From NCBI GenBank assembly GCA_963701675.1, contig OY969623.1:8246001-8310000 (forward strand): 64,000 bases of DNA, given 5' to 3'. The DNA comes from G963701675 sp963701675 (GTDB lineage: Bacteria > Planctomycetota > Planctomycetia > Gemmatales > Gemmataceae). The first letter of the stretch is position 1. Every line of letters starts with the position of its first letter. Of the stretch, positions 32,101 through 41,108 are shown piece after piece. The notes below the pieces were generated by a model. It did no database searches. It saw only the letters and a list, made by a program, of their open reading frames with translations, and was not told the origin of the DNA. The position numbers and the translations under genes were made by a program.

Positions 32101-34307
32101 CCTATATGCGCATCCTTGAAGGACTGGAGCGCGAGCATCAGATAGCGGGCGAACTGGAGAAACTGGAAAGCGATGCCCGTGGCGAGTTTTCGTATTCGGG
32201 TGCCTTCGGCAATTTCTCCAATCGTGTTGCTTCTTTGGTTCAAGGGGTGGAACGCCTACCTGCTGACTTGCAGGCTTTTCACCGATTGGTCGTGGAGTCG
32301 ACGCGCGGTGACGAAACCGTTCAGGCGATGCTCGAGCTCAGGTCAACGGTCGCTGCGCTCAACGATGAGTCGGCCGGGATTTTCGCGGACCTTGATGACC
32401 TGTCCTTGTCAGAACTTCACGACGAATTGAAGCGTATGGAGGATTCACTTGACGCACTGCCCGGTTTCGTGCCGTGCCTTAAGGCGTTGGCCGCGATGCC
32501 CGCGCCGCTCGCCGGCGCCTGGCGACGTTTTCCCTTCCGGCCCGAGCAGTTGGAGGCGGTTATCGCCGAGCACACCGTCCACGACGTGTTTCGCGCCGAC
32601 CCGTCCTTGGCACGGTTTAACCGCAAGGTTCATGCCATGCATTTGGCCGGACTCGAAAAGTCACATGATCAATGGTACTCGACCAACGCCGAAGCGGTGC
32701 GTGATCGCCAATGCCGAGTATTCCTGGACCACGTTCGCGTTGCCTCGCGGCCGCACGCCCAGTTGACGCCGAACGAAAAAGAGCTCAAGGTGCTTTACAA
32801 TCGCGGCCGGAGGGAGCTTGAGCACGAGTTCAACAAGACCATGCGGTTTCGGTCCATCCGCGACCTGGTCGGCGGTGACTCCGGGTTAGTGCTTAGAGAT
32901 TTGAAGCCGGTTTGGCTCATGAGTCCTTTGAGCGTTTCTGACGCCTTGCCCTTGGCGAATCTCTTCGATGTCGTGATCTTCGATGAGGCGAGCCAACTCA
33001 CACTCGAAGAGGCCGTACCCGCGATTTTCCGGGCCGGGCAGGTGCTCGTGGTCGGCGATGAAATGCAACTGCCGCCCACCAACTTTTTCACATCGAAGGC
33101 GACCGATGAAGAAGAAGTACTGCTTCTGGAGGATGCATTCGGTCAGGCGGTCGATTACGAGCTAAGCAGCAACAGCTTCCTGAATCACGCCGCCCGCAAC
33201 TTACCGGCAACCATGTTGGGCTGGCACTATCGCAGCCGCTCCGAATGGCTTATCAGTTTTTCCAACGCGGCATTCTATCAAGGTCGGCTAATGACGGTGC
33301 CCGAAGTGGCTTTGCCGCCCGCGGAGATGGCGGAAATCCGTGTGTCGACTTCCGACGAAGGCCTCGTCAACGTCGATCGCCTGCTCGAACGCCCTGTCAG
33401 TTTTCACTTTCTCCAGAACGGCGTTTATGAAGAGCGAGCTAACACTCTGGAGGCGGATTACATTGCCCATCTCATTTGCGGCCTGCTCTCTCGGTCAGAG
33501 CGAGTGTCCATTGGGATTGTCGCCTTTTCTCAGGCACAACAAGGCGAAATTGAGCAAGCACTCCAACGACTAGCGAATTCCGATGACGACTTTCGCGCCC
33601 GGCTTGATGCCGAGTGGGAGCGTGAGGAGAACGGGCAGTTCGTCGGCTTGTTGGTCAAAAACCTCGAGAACATCCAGGGGGACGAGCGAGACGTCATCAT
33701 TTTGAGCGTGTGCTACGGCTCTGCCCCAAACGGCAAGATGTTAATGAACTTCGGGCCCATCAACCAGAACGGCGGCGAACGCCGACTCAATGTGGCGTTT
33801 TCCCGAGCAAAGAAGCACATGGCGCTCGTCACTTCCATCCGGCACGACGCGATAACCAACGACTACAACGACGGCGCTCGCGCCCTCAAAAACTATCTCC
33901 GCTATGCCGAAGCCTGTTCTAACGGGGATGAGGCGTCCGCGCGCCGCGTGTTGTGGGAAATTAACCCGACTAAAGGCACGTCCGCGCGTGAGATGCCCAC
34001 CAATGTCGTGATGGTTCAGCTTGCCACCCGACTCACAAAACGCGGTTATGAGGTGGATACCAACGTCGGGCAATCCGGTTTCCGTTGCGACCTTGCCGTG
34101 CGCGCCCGCGGTGAACGCCGGTATCGCTTGGGAATCATCGTCGATACGGACAGCTACTATCAAAACACAAATCTTCTGGAGCGCGAACTGCTTCGCCCTC
34201 GATTGCTACGCGCGTTTGGGTGGAACGTCGTCTTGATCCTGACAAAGGATTGGTTCGAGAACGCCGACGCGATCGTGGAAGAGGTGGAGAAGCAGTTGTC
34301 AGGGTGA
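29169..34307 (+). CDS. pseudokinase-DUF4011-superfamily I helicase-nuclease fusion
   Basis: 1712 residues. Residues about 1-225 end with DVFVLGLVLASC, then ITRMTELDRHRRPQDVSMLL, matching the C-lobe of Ser/Thr kinases; no VAVK, HRD or DFG motif is seen, so it is a pseudokinase. From about 240, LQQRLFEISRRNRLLHFRAT is the DUF4011 signature. Helicase motifs: GPPGTGKSQTITNLIAD (about 639), DEASQLTLEEA (about 1272), VVGDEMQLPP, and NVAFSRAKKHMALVTSI near the end. Residues about 1610-1712 resemble the Vsr/MTES_1575-type nuclease (GFRCDLAVRARGERRYRLG), though the usual GIECDG motif reads GIIVDTD. Large DUF4011 helicases recur in defence islands. Coupled by ATGA to the peptidase. Confidence 0.85.
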   Translation: MMFFTDYLNQRLEAGGFTTEDVLASALPLIRQVAAVHRAGLVAPLQGVNAIHVEQNRLWFEEANSHKPTYASGKLRGLEQPAASAVEVVGQYRMQMHVEQGNDHSISLQIGERGAPISQPVYLPGYVSWEHEIGHHDPLTDVFVLGLVLASCAGGLDLNDPDDLTAFVRHRRNLFELNPNLHPVLAKAITRMTELDRHRRPQDVSMLLRVLENYRDQDVDLDFHLARSASFERSDRRGKRSLILSCLQQRLFEISRRNRLLHFRATSQTVNLTWASVPLSFDMQNVRPEQILTWDHAFKDAVIAGGQISLNKYLRFEEALYLPGQLDEIRNEARRDQTEFGFAQLRLVICFLRWANLKEQPPERFDSPLVLLPIRLAKIKGVRDVYTLEPIGSEAEVNPVLRFYLKQLYAVDLPEFIDLAQDSLDELYAHIAGKVQASEPAVTVEKISKPRINLIHAKAQRRLEQYRRRARLSGRGVRTFLDIDYSYERDNYHPLGLRWFQTRIAPAEPRLRTLVESPRPRTHMTPVVDELGEEKEQQLYSQAGEETNPYRWEFDLCNVTLGNFHYRKMSLVRDYSVLLDENKEHQPFDTIFSLEPREAPTDPPKPLPIEDSYPIVHCDPTQASAIALARTGRHFIIQGPPGTGKSQTITNLIADYVARGKRVLFVCEKRAALDVVYYRLHHAGLHELCTLIHDARDDKKEFIFDLKTTYEAFLAAKEDQTTKTEATRTHIIGRLKAALEPLERYDAAMRTAPVQAGLPLGDLLQRSVALNGMAPDLSARERELLPLFRDWHANVAAIDQLRDYLNAVQPDGILAKHPLRRLHSRFGQMDRPLEAIHEALPRVKNLVNKLHNAMHLLDLPGECWGSLDKLKQLVAYAESMQFLAEHGILGLLVAKSDLAKRLRAHRTRINTKEEELRHARNANNTWRQKLSAPDTTTALQQVRRQENSIARFFSPGWWRLRAVLRRSYDFASHRVQPTYMRILEGLEREHQIAGELEKLESDARGEFSYSGAFGNFSNRVASLVQGVERLPADLQAFHRLVVESTRGDETVQAMLELRSTVAALNDESAGIFADLDDLSLSELHDELKRMEDSLDALPGFVPCLKALAAMPAPLAGAWRRFPFRPEQLEAVIAEHTVHDVFRADPSLARFNRKVHAMHLAGLEKSHDQWYSTNAEAVRDRQCRVFLDHVRVASRPHAQLTPNEKELKVLYNRGRRELEHEFNKTMRFRSIRDLVGGDSGLVLRDLKPVWLMSPLSVSDALPLANLFDVVIFDEASQLTLEEAVPAIFRAGQVLVVGDEMQLPPTNFFTSKATDEEEVLLLEDAFGQAVDYELSSNSFLNHAARNLPATMLGWHYRSRSEWLISFSNAAFYQGRLMTVPEVALPPAEMAEIRVSTSDEGLVNVDRLLERPVSFHFLQNGVYEERANTLEADYIAHLICGLLSRSERVSIGIVAFSQAQQGEIEQALQRLANSDDDFRARLDAEWEREENGQFVGLLVKNLENIQGDERDVIILSVCYGSAPNGKMLMNFGPINQNGGERRLNVAFSRAKKHMALVTSIRHDAITNDYNDGARALKNYLRYAEACSNGDEASARRVLWEINPTKGTSAREMPTNVVMVQLATRLTKRGYEVDTNVGQSGFRCDLAVRARGERRYRLGIIVDTDSYYQNTNLLERELLRPRLLRAFGWNVVLILTKDWFENADAIVEEVEKQLSG

Positions 34308-34413
34308 CGGGAGGTTGCTTCTTGTGGTCCGGGCATGGCGTCTCGTTGCTTGCGAGCGGGTAACCCGGTGAGTTCGGCGCGGAGCCCTACACTTGCTCTT
34401 CCTTTTGATTTCC

Positions 34414-34989
34414 TCAACTCAACTCTCTCGTGCCACTCGCACCCGCTGGCAGCATTAGAGATTTCTCCCACTCCAACAGCAGCTCCATGAACGCCGGGTT
34501 GGGGCTGGCCACCGGGCGATTCTCACGGACGTACGCCAAGGCTGCATCGCGAGTCCAGCCACATTTTTTCATCAAGTAAGCGACGGTCACCAACCCACTG
34601 CGGCTAATTCCGGCGAGGCAGTGCACGTAAACCGATCGACCGGCGTGTCGGTGCGATTCGACGAACGCAACCCGTTCGCCGAGCCAGGCGAGTGTCGGCG
34701 CCGGAGCGGCATCTTCGATCGGCGTCCACGAATGCGCCGGTGATTGCTGCGCGTCCTCCCTTTCACATAGATTCAGCACCGCAGTGACTCCAGGCGGTGG
34801 CTCGTCAAGCCATCCACCCATGAACAATCCCTCTTCGATCCGCGAATAGTTGGGCGGGTCCGGGTGGAAATGTCGCCAAAGTTGAAGGCCAACGTATGCC
34901 GAAGTCGCCACTGCCAGCATGATCATTAGCACGTCGAGTCGAGCAAACGCCGAGCGAAGCTTGATCGGAACCATAATCGTCTCCATCAT
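34414..34989 (-). CDS. membrane-anchored dual-specificity protein phosphatase
   Basis: 191 residues. An N-terminal membrane helix (LDVLMIMLAVATSAYVGLQL) is followed by a DSP-type catalytic domain: YSRIEEGLFMGGWLDEPPPG, the general-acid Asp probably in the IEDAAPAP loop, and the active-site loop VHCLAGISRSG (Cys-x5-Arg). The domain would face the cytoplasm or the paryphoplasm depending on topology. Together with the Ser/Thr kinase at 1069 it shows protein phosphorylation signalling, but they are not linked. It is a leftward gene converging on the helicase gene; about 106 bases between them hold nothing notable. Confidence 0.85.
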   Translation of the reverse strand: MMETIMVPIKLRSAFARLDVLMIMLAVATSAYVGLQLWRHFHPDPPNYSRIEEGLFMGGWLDEPPPGVTAVLNLCEREDAQQSPAHSWTPIEDAAPAPTLAWLGERVAFVESHRHAGRSVYVHCLAGISRSGLVTVAYLMKKCGWTRDAALAYVRENRPVASPNPAFMELLLEWEKSLMLPAGASGTRELS

Positions 34990-35144
34990 CTAAGGCGGCG
35001 GTCTTGGTGTCTAAAGCATATGTCAATATCGAGGCGAGTAAGGCCGAACTCAACCACGTTTACTTGCTACATGAAGAGGTCAAAAGCCTTCTGCGCCTCG
35101 GCGCGCGATGCGGCCATCCAGATCGCGTGGATCAGCTCCTTGGC

Positions 35145-35804
35145 TCAGCGCGATGTGTGAGGATTGGCAGTTGTGACTGGCTGGTAGTCGGCCAGCGGCG
35201 TGCGGAACTTGGGATCGCGCAGCCGGAGCCCCAGCCAAACCGTTGCAATCAAGAACGTCAGCGCGGCCGCGTTGATTTCCGTCTGCAAGTAGGATTCGGT
35301 CGGCTCATCGGCCACCTGAAACAAGTGGAATTCGTCCTCCCAGCCGCCCACGAAATGGTAACAAGCAAAAGCCAACGCCGGAATGGCGAGCACGATACCC
35401 ATTGCCGGGCGCGAACGGGAAGCTTTCCCTCCTTCCAATCCTTCGGACATGTTGCGCGTGAGATGCCCGCGCCACAATGTTTCTTCCCAGAATCCAACCA
35501 CGAGCAAACTAGCGAATCCGGTCGAGACGCCGATCCAAAGCGGAATGGCCCAGAGCCGATCGCCCACGTACTCCAGCCGGCCATGGCCAAGCCAGCCCAT
35601 CGCGAATGATGGCAGCATCGTTACGACGAAACCTACCAACAACCCGAGCAGGAGTTGTATGACCCATCGGCGATTGATTCCGAAGCCAAAGTCCGCGAAC
35701 GGCCTTCGGTCGATGTAGCGTGCCGCCAACGTAAGACATAATAACGTCAAACCGGCCCACCACAGATTGAAGGAGCGCATGGAATACAAGTTGGATAACG
35801 GCAA
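35145..35804 (-). CDS. CPBP-family intramembrane metalloprotease, reading frame broken at the start
   Basis: 219 residues in this frame, with several hydrophobic helices, the EExxxR-type motif FWEETLWRGHL and the second motif AFACYHFVGG, as in CPBP/Abi proteases that cleave within membranes. The natural N-terminus lies in another frame: a GTG at 35907, overlapping the glycosyltransferase stop as GTGA, starts a segment with RLRAFWRIAVIQLVFHALLQ, after which coding continues in this frame from about 35775 (SFNLWWAGLTLLCLTL). A one-base indel near 35775 explains it. It is probably co-transcribed behind the glycosyltransferase gene. Substrate unknown. Confidence 0.68.
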   Translation of the reverse strand: MPLSNLYSMRSFNLWWAGLTLLCLTLAARYIDRRPFADFGFGINRRWVIQLLLGLLVGFVVTMLPSFAMGWLGHGRLEYVGDRLWAIPLWIGVSTGFASLLVVGFWEETLWRGHLTRNMSEGLEGGKASRSRPAMGIVLAIPALAFACYHFVGGWEDEFHLFQVADEPTESYLQTEINAAALTFLIATVWLGLRLRDPKFRTPLADYQPVTTANPHTSR

Positions 35805-35903
35805 TACGCCAAAAGGCCCGGAGACGATTCTCGGCGTGGTTCCAGAATAGTGGTGTCATGTCAATGAAGAGAAAGCGATAGTTTTCCCACGCGAACTTCG
35901 ATG

Positions 35904-38858
35904 TCACCGCGTCCGCGTGGTCCCAGTCGCGTCAAGTTGTTGAGCGAGTGTGCGAATGTCCTCACGGGCCTCCTTTAGTTCGGCTCGGAGTTTCGTGAGT
36001 TCGTCAGTTTGCGATGTCAGCTTTGGAGTCGTCGAAACCGCGCTATCCAGTGTCGCGCAGCACTCGGCGATTTCCTGCAGCGACGCGAGAATCTTTTGAT
36101 TGAAAGCGGATTGTTGGCGAGACAGTACATCAACGTACGCCTGCTTGAAGTTGCCGAGGAGCTTCTTCTTTATCCAGGCTTTCCATTTGGCGAAACGTCC
36201 CTGAGTGACATCCGTGTAGTCATCCGGAAGCGATTGCAGCTTTTGCGCCGTGGCGAGGAGGGTTCGTAGTTCCGAAAGGAACTCGGCGCTACAACCGTTC
36301 TCAGCGGCTGGAATTAAATCGGCCCTTACGACCAAAGTGAGCATCGAGTCTTCCCTAAACGACATCAACTTATCCGGCGTAGTACCGGCTCGGGCGGCAT
36401 CAAACTGAATCTGATAGGCGCCGGGTTCGGTCGGAATTCTGACAGGAAATGCGAGGTTCACTTTCCGGCCGGTAAGGAGAATCGTCGGCAGCGCCATGTC
36501 GCCGAGGTCGTTGGAATTTCCGTTGCTGTCGCGCATGTGGCCGTGCACTCTCACAGCGGCTGGGCCGTGCGGTAGCGCCGGTAGGTTGCCGTGATTAACG
36601 ACACGAATCGGAACCAGCAAGGTTTCAAGACTCGCGGACACCGCCCGGCTCGTGTAGCGCGGCTCAATGTCGATTCGCTCCCGATTTTCCCGAGCTGAGG
36701 AGTCGAGGGCTTCCTCGATGCATTGGGCAAAGTTCTCGCGCCAAACGCGGCGGGAAGTCTGGGCGGCACGTGCCAAGCCACGCTCCCGCATTTGATCGGC
36801 GATCGGTTGGTGAATCGCCTCCAACGCGTCTACCAGGCGCGTGGAGTACTTAGTTTTACAACCGAACCACTCTTGAACGTATCGCTGTGCCTTGGCGCCC
36901 ATTGCCTTCCAGCGTTCGGGATGGTTCCACAGATCATCGAGCGTGGCGGAAAAGTCGTCGTACGATTCGATCGCCAAGCCTCCGTTGCCACGCTGTAGGT
37001 GTCCTTGGAATACCTCACACTGGGCGGCGCCGGCGACGGGTGTGCCATGCGCCCATGCTTCGAGCATCACCAACGACAGAGACTCATTCGTCGACAAAGT
37101 CAGAAGTGCGGCTGCGTTCGCAAGCACCTCATGTTTGACCGACTCCGAAACAAATCCAAGATCTTGCGCCCACGGCTCGTCGGGAATGGGAATATTCCCC
37201 TGGCCCATGAAGGCAAAAATGAATCGTCCGTCAAGCGTCTCGGAATAGCGACGGGCGAATTCAAGCAGCCGCCGCATTCCCTTTTCTTCGATGTAGCGGC
37301 CCGCGTAAGCGAGGTATGGAGTCTTTCTCACGAGGTTCGGCATTCGTGGATGCGTGTCACGGTTACGGTTCACATCTACGTATGTTCCAATAACGCTTGA
37401 TCGCGGCGAGTGGACGCCAAGTTCTGCTTCCGCCAGTTTCTGTTCCTCGGGGCTGTGATACCAAATGCCGCCGATATCCGCGTATGTTTGATGCCAATTC
37501 CCCGAACGAGCTTGGGGCTCGTCGTGGAAGCAGGGTACCAGGATAGTCCGCGGTCCGAATTCTGCCGCGATACTCGCCGAGATTTCATGCAAATACGGGC
37601 CGGTAATGACGGCGTCGAAATCGGCTTGGCGTGCGCGCACTGCGGACAGAATTTCATCTGTTGAGTAGCGATGAACACGAATCCCGTTCATGACCTCAGT
37701 GCGCGGACCGGTCGTGAACACCTCGACAGAATGTCCAGCGGCGTGAAGCGTCTCGGCAATTAGGCGCAAGGACGACTCTGCTCCCCCAACGAAGTCGTCG
37801 CCATAGCGGGCAGCGACGACAGCAACGCGGACCGGAGATGAGCACTTCGAAGCGTTCGCAATTCCAGAAACGACGCGCATTACTTGGCGGGCGAGATCGG
37901 CCGGCTCGTCTGCGACAAACGACAAACCTGAGTCGCCGATAGTCTCCTTTAGAGCGCTCGTTCTGGCGGCCACGATCGGAAGTCCGCAAGCCATTGCCTC
38001 AATAACCGGAATGCAGAACCCTTCGTGAACGGAAGGAATCACCAATACATCGGCGGAGCGATACGCGTCACGAAGGGATTCATCGCTAACCTGGCCGAGG
38101 AAATGCAGCCGATCGGTAACCCCAACGGCGGCGGCCAGCGTCTGACACCGACACTTCTCATTGTCATAGACGTCGGTGTCGTCGCCGATCACGACGGCGT
38201 GGATGTTTGCGACTTTATCCCGTAGGTCGGAAAGAGCGCGAATGAGAACCGGCAACCCCTTGTTCGGGGCGATTCGTCCAACGAAGAGCATGACGGTTGC
38301 TTCGTGCAGGTTATGTTGTTGCCGGAACCCATGCGCAACCGGCCCCGGTGTGAAATGCTCTGTGTCGACCGGTAACGACAGCGTTCGGATTCGGCTACGC
38401 GGTAGGTCTGTTGCATGCATCAATTCTTGACGCGCGAACCGGCTTGGCGTGATGATCAAATCCGCACACCATGCCAGACCGCGGTATGCGGCAGCAAGCT
38501 CCAAGGTTTCGCGGTTGTGACTATCCCAGTGCTCGGGCGGCGTGACTCCGTAGTATTGAAACACGATTCGCGGCTTCGCTTGGGCCAGGAGCGGCAGAAG
38601 CTGCAAGTAGGGGTAGTATTGCCCGTACTCGGCTACCACAAGGTCGCACGTTGATAGAAATGTCCACTCATCGCCCGTAGGTTTTTCGGGGTCGAACGAA
38701 TGGCAAAATGGCCGTACTGCCGGAATGACGCGATCGGTGGACTGAGCATAGACACGAACATCTGCGCCGCGGTCGAGGAAGAATGACAGTTTCTCCACCA
38801 CCTGGTTGCCGATGGCGTCTCGTTCAAGTGCGTTTGCAGTCAGAATTGCAACCTGCAC
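35904..38858 (-). CDS. tandem family-4 glycosyltransferase with C-terminal domain
   Basis: About 984 residues from the GTG at 38858 (VQVAILTANALERDAIGNQV), with GGAGGG seven bases upstream; the frame is open to 39128 without a start signal. Two complete GT4 (GT-B fold) units follow: the first with VLVIPSVHEGFCIPVIEAMA and CGLPIVAARTS, the second with LLTLSTNESLSLVMLEAWAH and GTPVAG, both retaining the E-x7-E motif. After residue about 750 come a helical region, an Ig-like stretch (AAVRVHGHMRDSNGNSND) and a C-terminal coiled coil (DELTKLRAELKEAREDIRTL). Likely role: synthesis of a surface polysaccharide or glycan. Divergent from the ketosynthase genes. Confidence 0.85.
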   Translation of the reverse strand: MQVAILTANALERDAIGNQVVEKLSFFLDRGADVRVYAQSTDRVIPAVRPFCHSFDPEKPTGDEWTFLSTCDLVVAEYGQYYPYLQLLPLLAQAKPRIVFQYYGVTPPEHWDSHNRETLELAAAYRGLAWCADLIITPSRFARQELMHATDLPRSRIRTLSLPVDTEHFTPGPVAHGFRQQHNLHEATVMLFVGRIAPNKGLPVLIRALSDLRDKVANIHAVVIGDDTDVYDNEKCRCQTLAAAVGVTDRLHFLGQVSDESLRDAYRSADVLVIPSVHEGFCIPVIEAMACGLPIVAARTSALKETIGDSGLSFVADEPADLARQVMRVVSGIANASKCSSPVRVAVVAARYGDDFVGGAESSLRLIAETLHAAGHSVEVFTTGPRTEVMNGIRVHRYSTDEILSAVRARQADFDAVITGPYLHEISASIAAEFGPRTILVPCFHDEPQARSGNWHQTYADIGGIWYHSPEEQKLAEAELGVHSPRSSVIGTYVDVNRNRDTHPRMPNLVRKTPYLAYAGRYIEEKGMRRLLEFARRYSETLDGRFIFAFMGQGNIPIPDEPWAQDLGFVSESVKHEVLANAAALLTLSTNESLSLVMLEAWAHGTPVAGAAQCEVFQGHLQRGNGGLAIESYDDFSATLDDLWNHPERWKAMGAKAQRYVQEWFGCKTKYSTRLVDALEAIHQPIADQMRERGLARAAQTSRRVWRENFAQCIEEALDSSARENRERIDIEPRYTSRAVSASLETLLVPIRVVNHGNLPALPHGPAAVRVHGHMRDSNGNSNDLGDMALPTILLTGRKVNLAFPVRIPTEPGAYQIQFDAARAGTTPDKLMSFREDSMLTLVVRADLIPAAENGCSAEFLSELRTLLATAQKLQSLPDDYTDVTQGRFAKWKAWIKKKLLGNFKQAYVDVLSRQQSAFNQKILASLQEIAECCATLDSAVSTTPKLTSQTDELTKLRAELKEAREDIRTLAQQLDATGTTRTR

Positions 38859-39054
38859 CAGCGGTCCCTCCGTGGACGTGAGACTAGAAGAGTGGTGAAC
38901 CTGCACAGTCCGGGGCAATTTACGCCGGCATGGTAACATCGCCGGTGTTTTGTCGCAATGCGTATCGATGGCCGCAAAAGGTAACCGCGGTTGACTCCAC
39001 CGGCGCGCATCTTGTACTAATCTAAGGCCGCCGCCATGAAAGGAATCATAACGC

Positions 39055-39885
39055 GTGACGCCCCTTCGCCAACTTGCCGCTGAGCCGGCCGTCGGAATTA
39101 GTGAGCATGCCGTGCTCGCCCTCGGCACCGCTTGCGAACGCTACGACCAAATCGGCCGCCTGAGAAAAACGTTGCGTGCCCCCGGGCGAGATCCGTTTCC
39201 GGCTACCTTTCTAAAGCACTCCGACGAGCAGACAGTAGTCGCGCTGGCGGCGGTGATCAACGCCATCGAGCGAAACGCCCTGGCCGGCTATGAATTTAAT
39301 GATTGGGGAGTGTTGGCCGCGGCGCGGTATCTCGGCCGCGAAACGACCGCTGCGTCGATTGTAAAGTTCGCGCAGGAAAAAGCTTGGGGTGTTTCGCCGC
39401 ATATCATTCCGCATCGGTCTCTTCACTCGCTTTCAGGAACGCTGAGCCAGGCGTTCGGTTTTCATGGCCCGAACTTTGGTGTCGGCGGTGGACCGCACGG
39501 CGCCTCAGAGGTCCTTCGGGCCGTAACTGCCATCCTGGTCGGTGGCAACGTCCCCGGCGTCTGGGCCGTCATGACCGGATGGACTCCGGAGGTCATCCCG
39601 AAACGTGCGGATTGCGGCGACCAGGCAGACGGTGCGATGCCGGTGTGCCGGGCAGTGGCCGTTGCGTTGCAACCAAGCCCACAGCACTGGGACGGCGCGC
39701 GGATTCGAGTGGCGTGTCACGGCAGTCTCAACCTTTCCCAAACACAGACGGATTCACCTTTCAACGCTGAGTGTCTGTTCGAGTTCTTGCATCATCGCGC
39801 TGCAACGTCTGTTGAATGGAAGCTTGGCGGTGGCGGGTGGATTGAATGGTCGGGCGTCGCCAGCCGAAAGGACAATTCGATTTGA
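39055..39885 (+). CDS. ketosynthase-like protein lacking the catalytic cysteine
   Basis: 276 residues, GTG start with AAGGAA upstream. The thiolase-like N-terminal half of beta-ketoacyl synthases is visible: YDQIGRLRKTL, SDEQTVVALAAVINAIERNA, and LHSLSGTLSQAFGFHGPNFG followed by GVGGGPHGASEVLRAV, where a normal enzyme has the A-C-A/S-G nucleophile. No Cys is there and the C-terminal His-containing half is absent, so it resembles a chain-length-factor-like partner of the next gene. Their coding regions overlap. It may belong to a fatty-acid or polyketide-type pathway; an acyl-carrier protein is not seen nearby. Confidence 0.65.
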   Translation: MTPLRQLAAEPAVGISEHAVLALGTACERYDQIGRLRKTLRAPGRDPFPATFLKHSDEQTVVALAAVINAIERNALAGYEFNDWGVLAAARYLGRETTAASIVKFAQEKAWGVSPHIIPHRSLHSLSGTLSQAFGFHGPNFGVGGGPHGASEVLRAVTAILVGGNVPGVWAVMTGWTPEVIPKRADCGDQADGAMPVCRAVAVALQPSPQHWDGARIRVACHGSLNLSQTQTDSPFNAECLFEFLHHRAATSVEWKLGGGGWIEWSGVASRKDNSI

Positions 39886-41099
39886 GTCAGGCGAATGCAA
39901 TTTGGATCACCGGCGTCGGAGCGGCAACTCCGTTAGGGTGCACGTATCGGCAAATTACCGACAACTTGCTCAACGGCCGGTCAGGTGTAGCCACGGTCGA
40001 GACGTTCGACGTGTCGGAGCACCCTAGTCAGATTGCGGGCCAGGTGGCGCAGGTTCCTTGTCCTGCCGGCATCGATCCCGCAGAGTTTGACAGCTTCCAT
40101 CCGTCGGAACAACTGGTGCTATGGTGCGTCAGCACGGCGTTACGGAACTCCGGTTGTTGGGCGAATCGGCACCATCTTCGCATCGGCGTGATTTCCGGAA
40201 TGGCCGCGGAGTGGTTGGAAGTCTGGGAAGCGGATGGGATGCACGGCGGCGATCGAATCTACGATCCGAATCAAAACGACGAGTCGCGTCTCGAACTCGT
40301 GTGCCGGAAACTGGAGTTGTCGGGACCGGTGCTTTCACTATCCGCCGCATGCGCGAGTGGAAACTACGCGCTGGCCCAGGCACGCCGTTGGTTGGAAATG
40401 GACTGGGTGGATGTGTGCGTCGCGGGCGCAAGTGACATGTCGGTGTCACCGATGTCGCTGGCCGGCTTCGGGAACCTGCGCGCGTTATCGCGGCGGAATC
40501 ATGATCCGAAGGCCGCGTCTCGTCCTTTTGACCGGGGACGTGACGGATTTGTGATGGGCGAAGGCGGCGCCCACTTCGTGCTGGAACGGGCTGATCGCGC
40601 CCGCCGCCGTGGCGCACATGCCTATGCGGAGGTTGCCGGCTGCGGCGCCACCAGCGACGCTTTTCACATGGTCATTCCCAGTCCCGACCCCGAGCCGTCC
40701 ATTCGGGCGATGAGACGTGCATTGACGGATGCCCAAGTCGAACCGTCCGCCGTCAGCTACGTTAACGCCCACGCCACCAGCACTCCACGGGGTGACGCTG
40801 CCGAGGCTCAGGTCTTGAAGGCCGTGCTCGGCGATTCCCTTCGCAAAGTTCCCGTCAGCGCGACCAAAAGCATGACGGGTCACTTGCTGGTTGCAGCCGC
40901 GGCTGTCGAAGCGTTGGCGTGCTTGATCGCTATCGAACACGGCGCTATTCCACCCACGATCAATCTGGATGATCCCGATCCGGAATGCGACCTCTGTCAC
41001 GTTGCCAACGAAGCGCGGCCCCACCGAGTGCGTGTTGCCGTCTCCAATTCGTTCGGATTTGGCGGCAGCAATACCTGCCTGGTTCTAAAGGCGGTATGA
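39846..41099 (+). CDS. beta-ketoacyl-ACP synthase II-like enzyme
   Basis: 417 residues. Motifs: WITGVGAATPLGCTYRQI, nucleophile SAACASGNYALAQARRW, GRDGFVMGEGGAHFVLE, NAHATSTPRGDAAEAQ (first His), ATKSMTGHLLVAAAAVEALA (Lys and second His) and NSFGFGGSNTCLVL. All catalytic residues (Cys-His-His) are present. The reading frame also offers a TTG at 39882 that overlaps the previous stop (TTGA); either start is possible. It condenses malonyl-ACP with acyl-ACP. The pairing with a Cys-less ketosynthase-like protein suggests a heterodimer such as those of aromatic polyketide or aryl-polyene systems; that is inference. Confidence 0.85.
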   Translation: MVGRRQPKGQFDLSQANAIWITGVGAATPLGCTYRQITDNLLNGRSGVATVETFDVSEHPSQIAGQVAQVPCPAGIDPAEFDSFHPSEQLVLWCVSTALRNSGCWANRHHLRIGVISGMAAEWLEVWEADGMHGGDRIYDPNQNDESRLELVCRKLELSGPVLSLSAACASGNYALAQARRWLEMDWVDVCVAGASDMSVSPMSLAGFGNLRALSRRNHDPKAASRPFDRGRDGFVMGEGGAHFVLERADRARRRGAHAYAEVAGCGATSDAFHMVIPSPDPEPSIRAMRRALTDAQVEPSAVSYVNAHATSTPRGDAAEAQVLKAVLGDSLRKVPVSATKSMTGHLLVAAAAVEALACLIAIEHGAIPPTINLDDPDPECDLCHVANEARPHRVRVAVSNSFGFGGSNTCLVLKAV

Positions 41100-41108
41100 G
41101 CACCGCAA

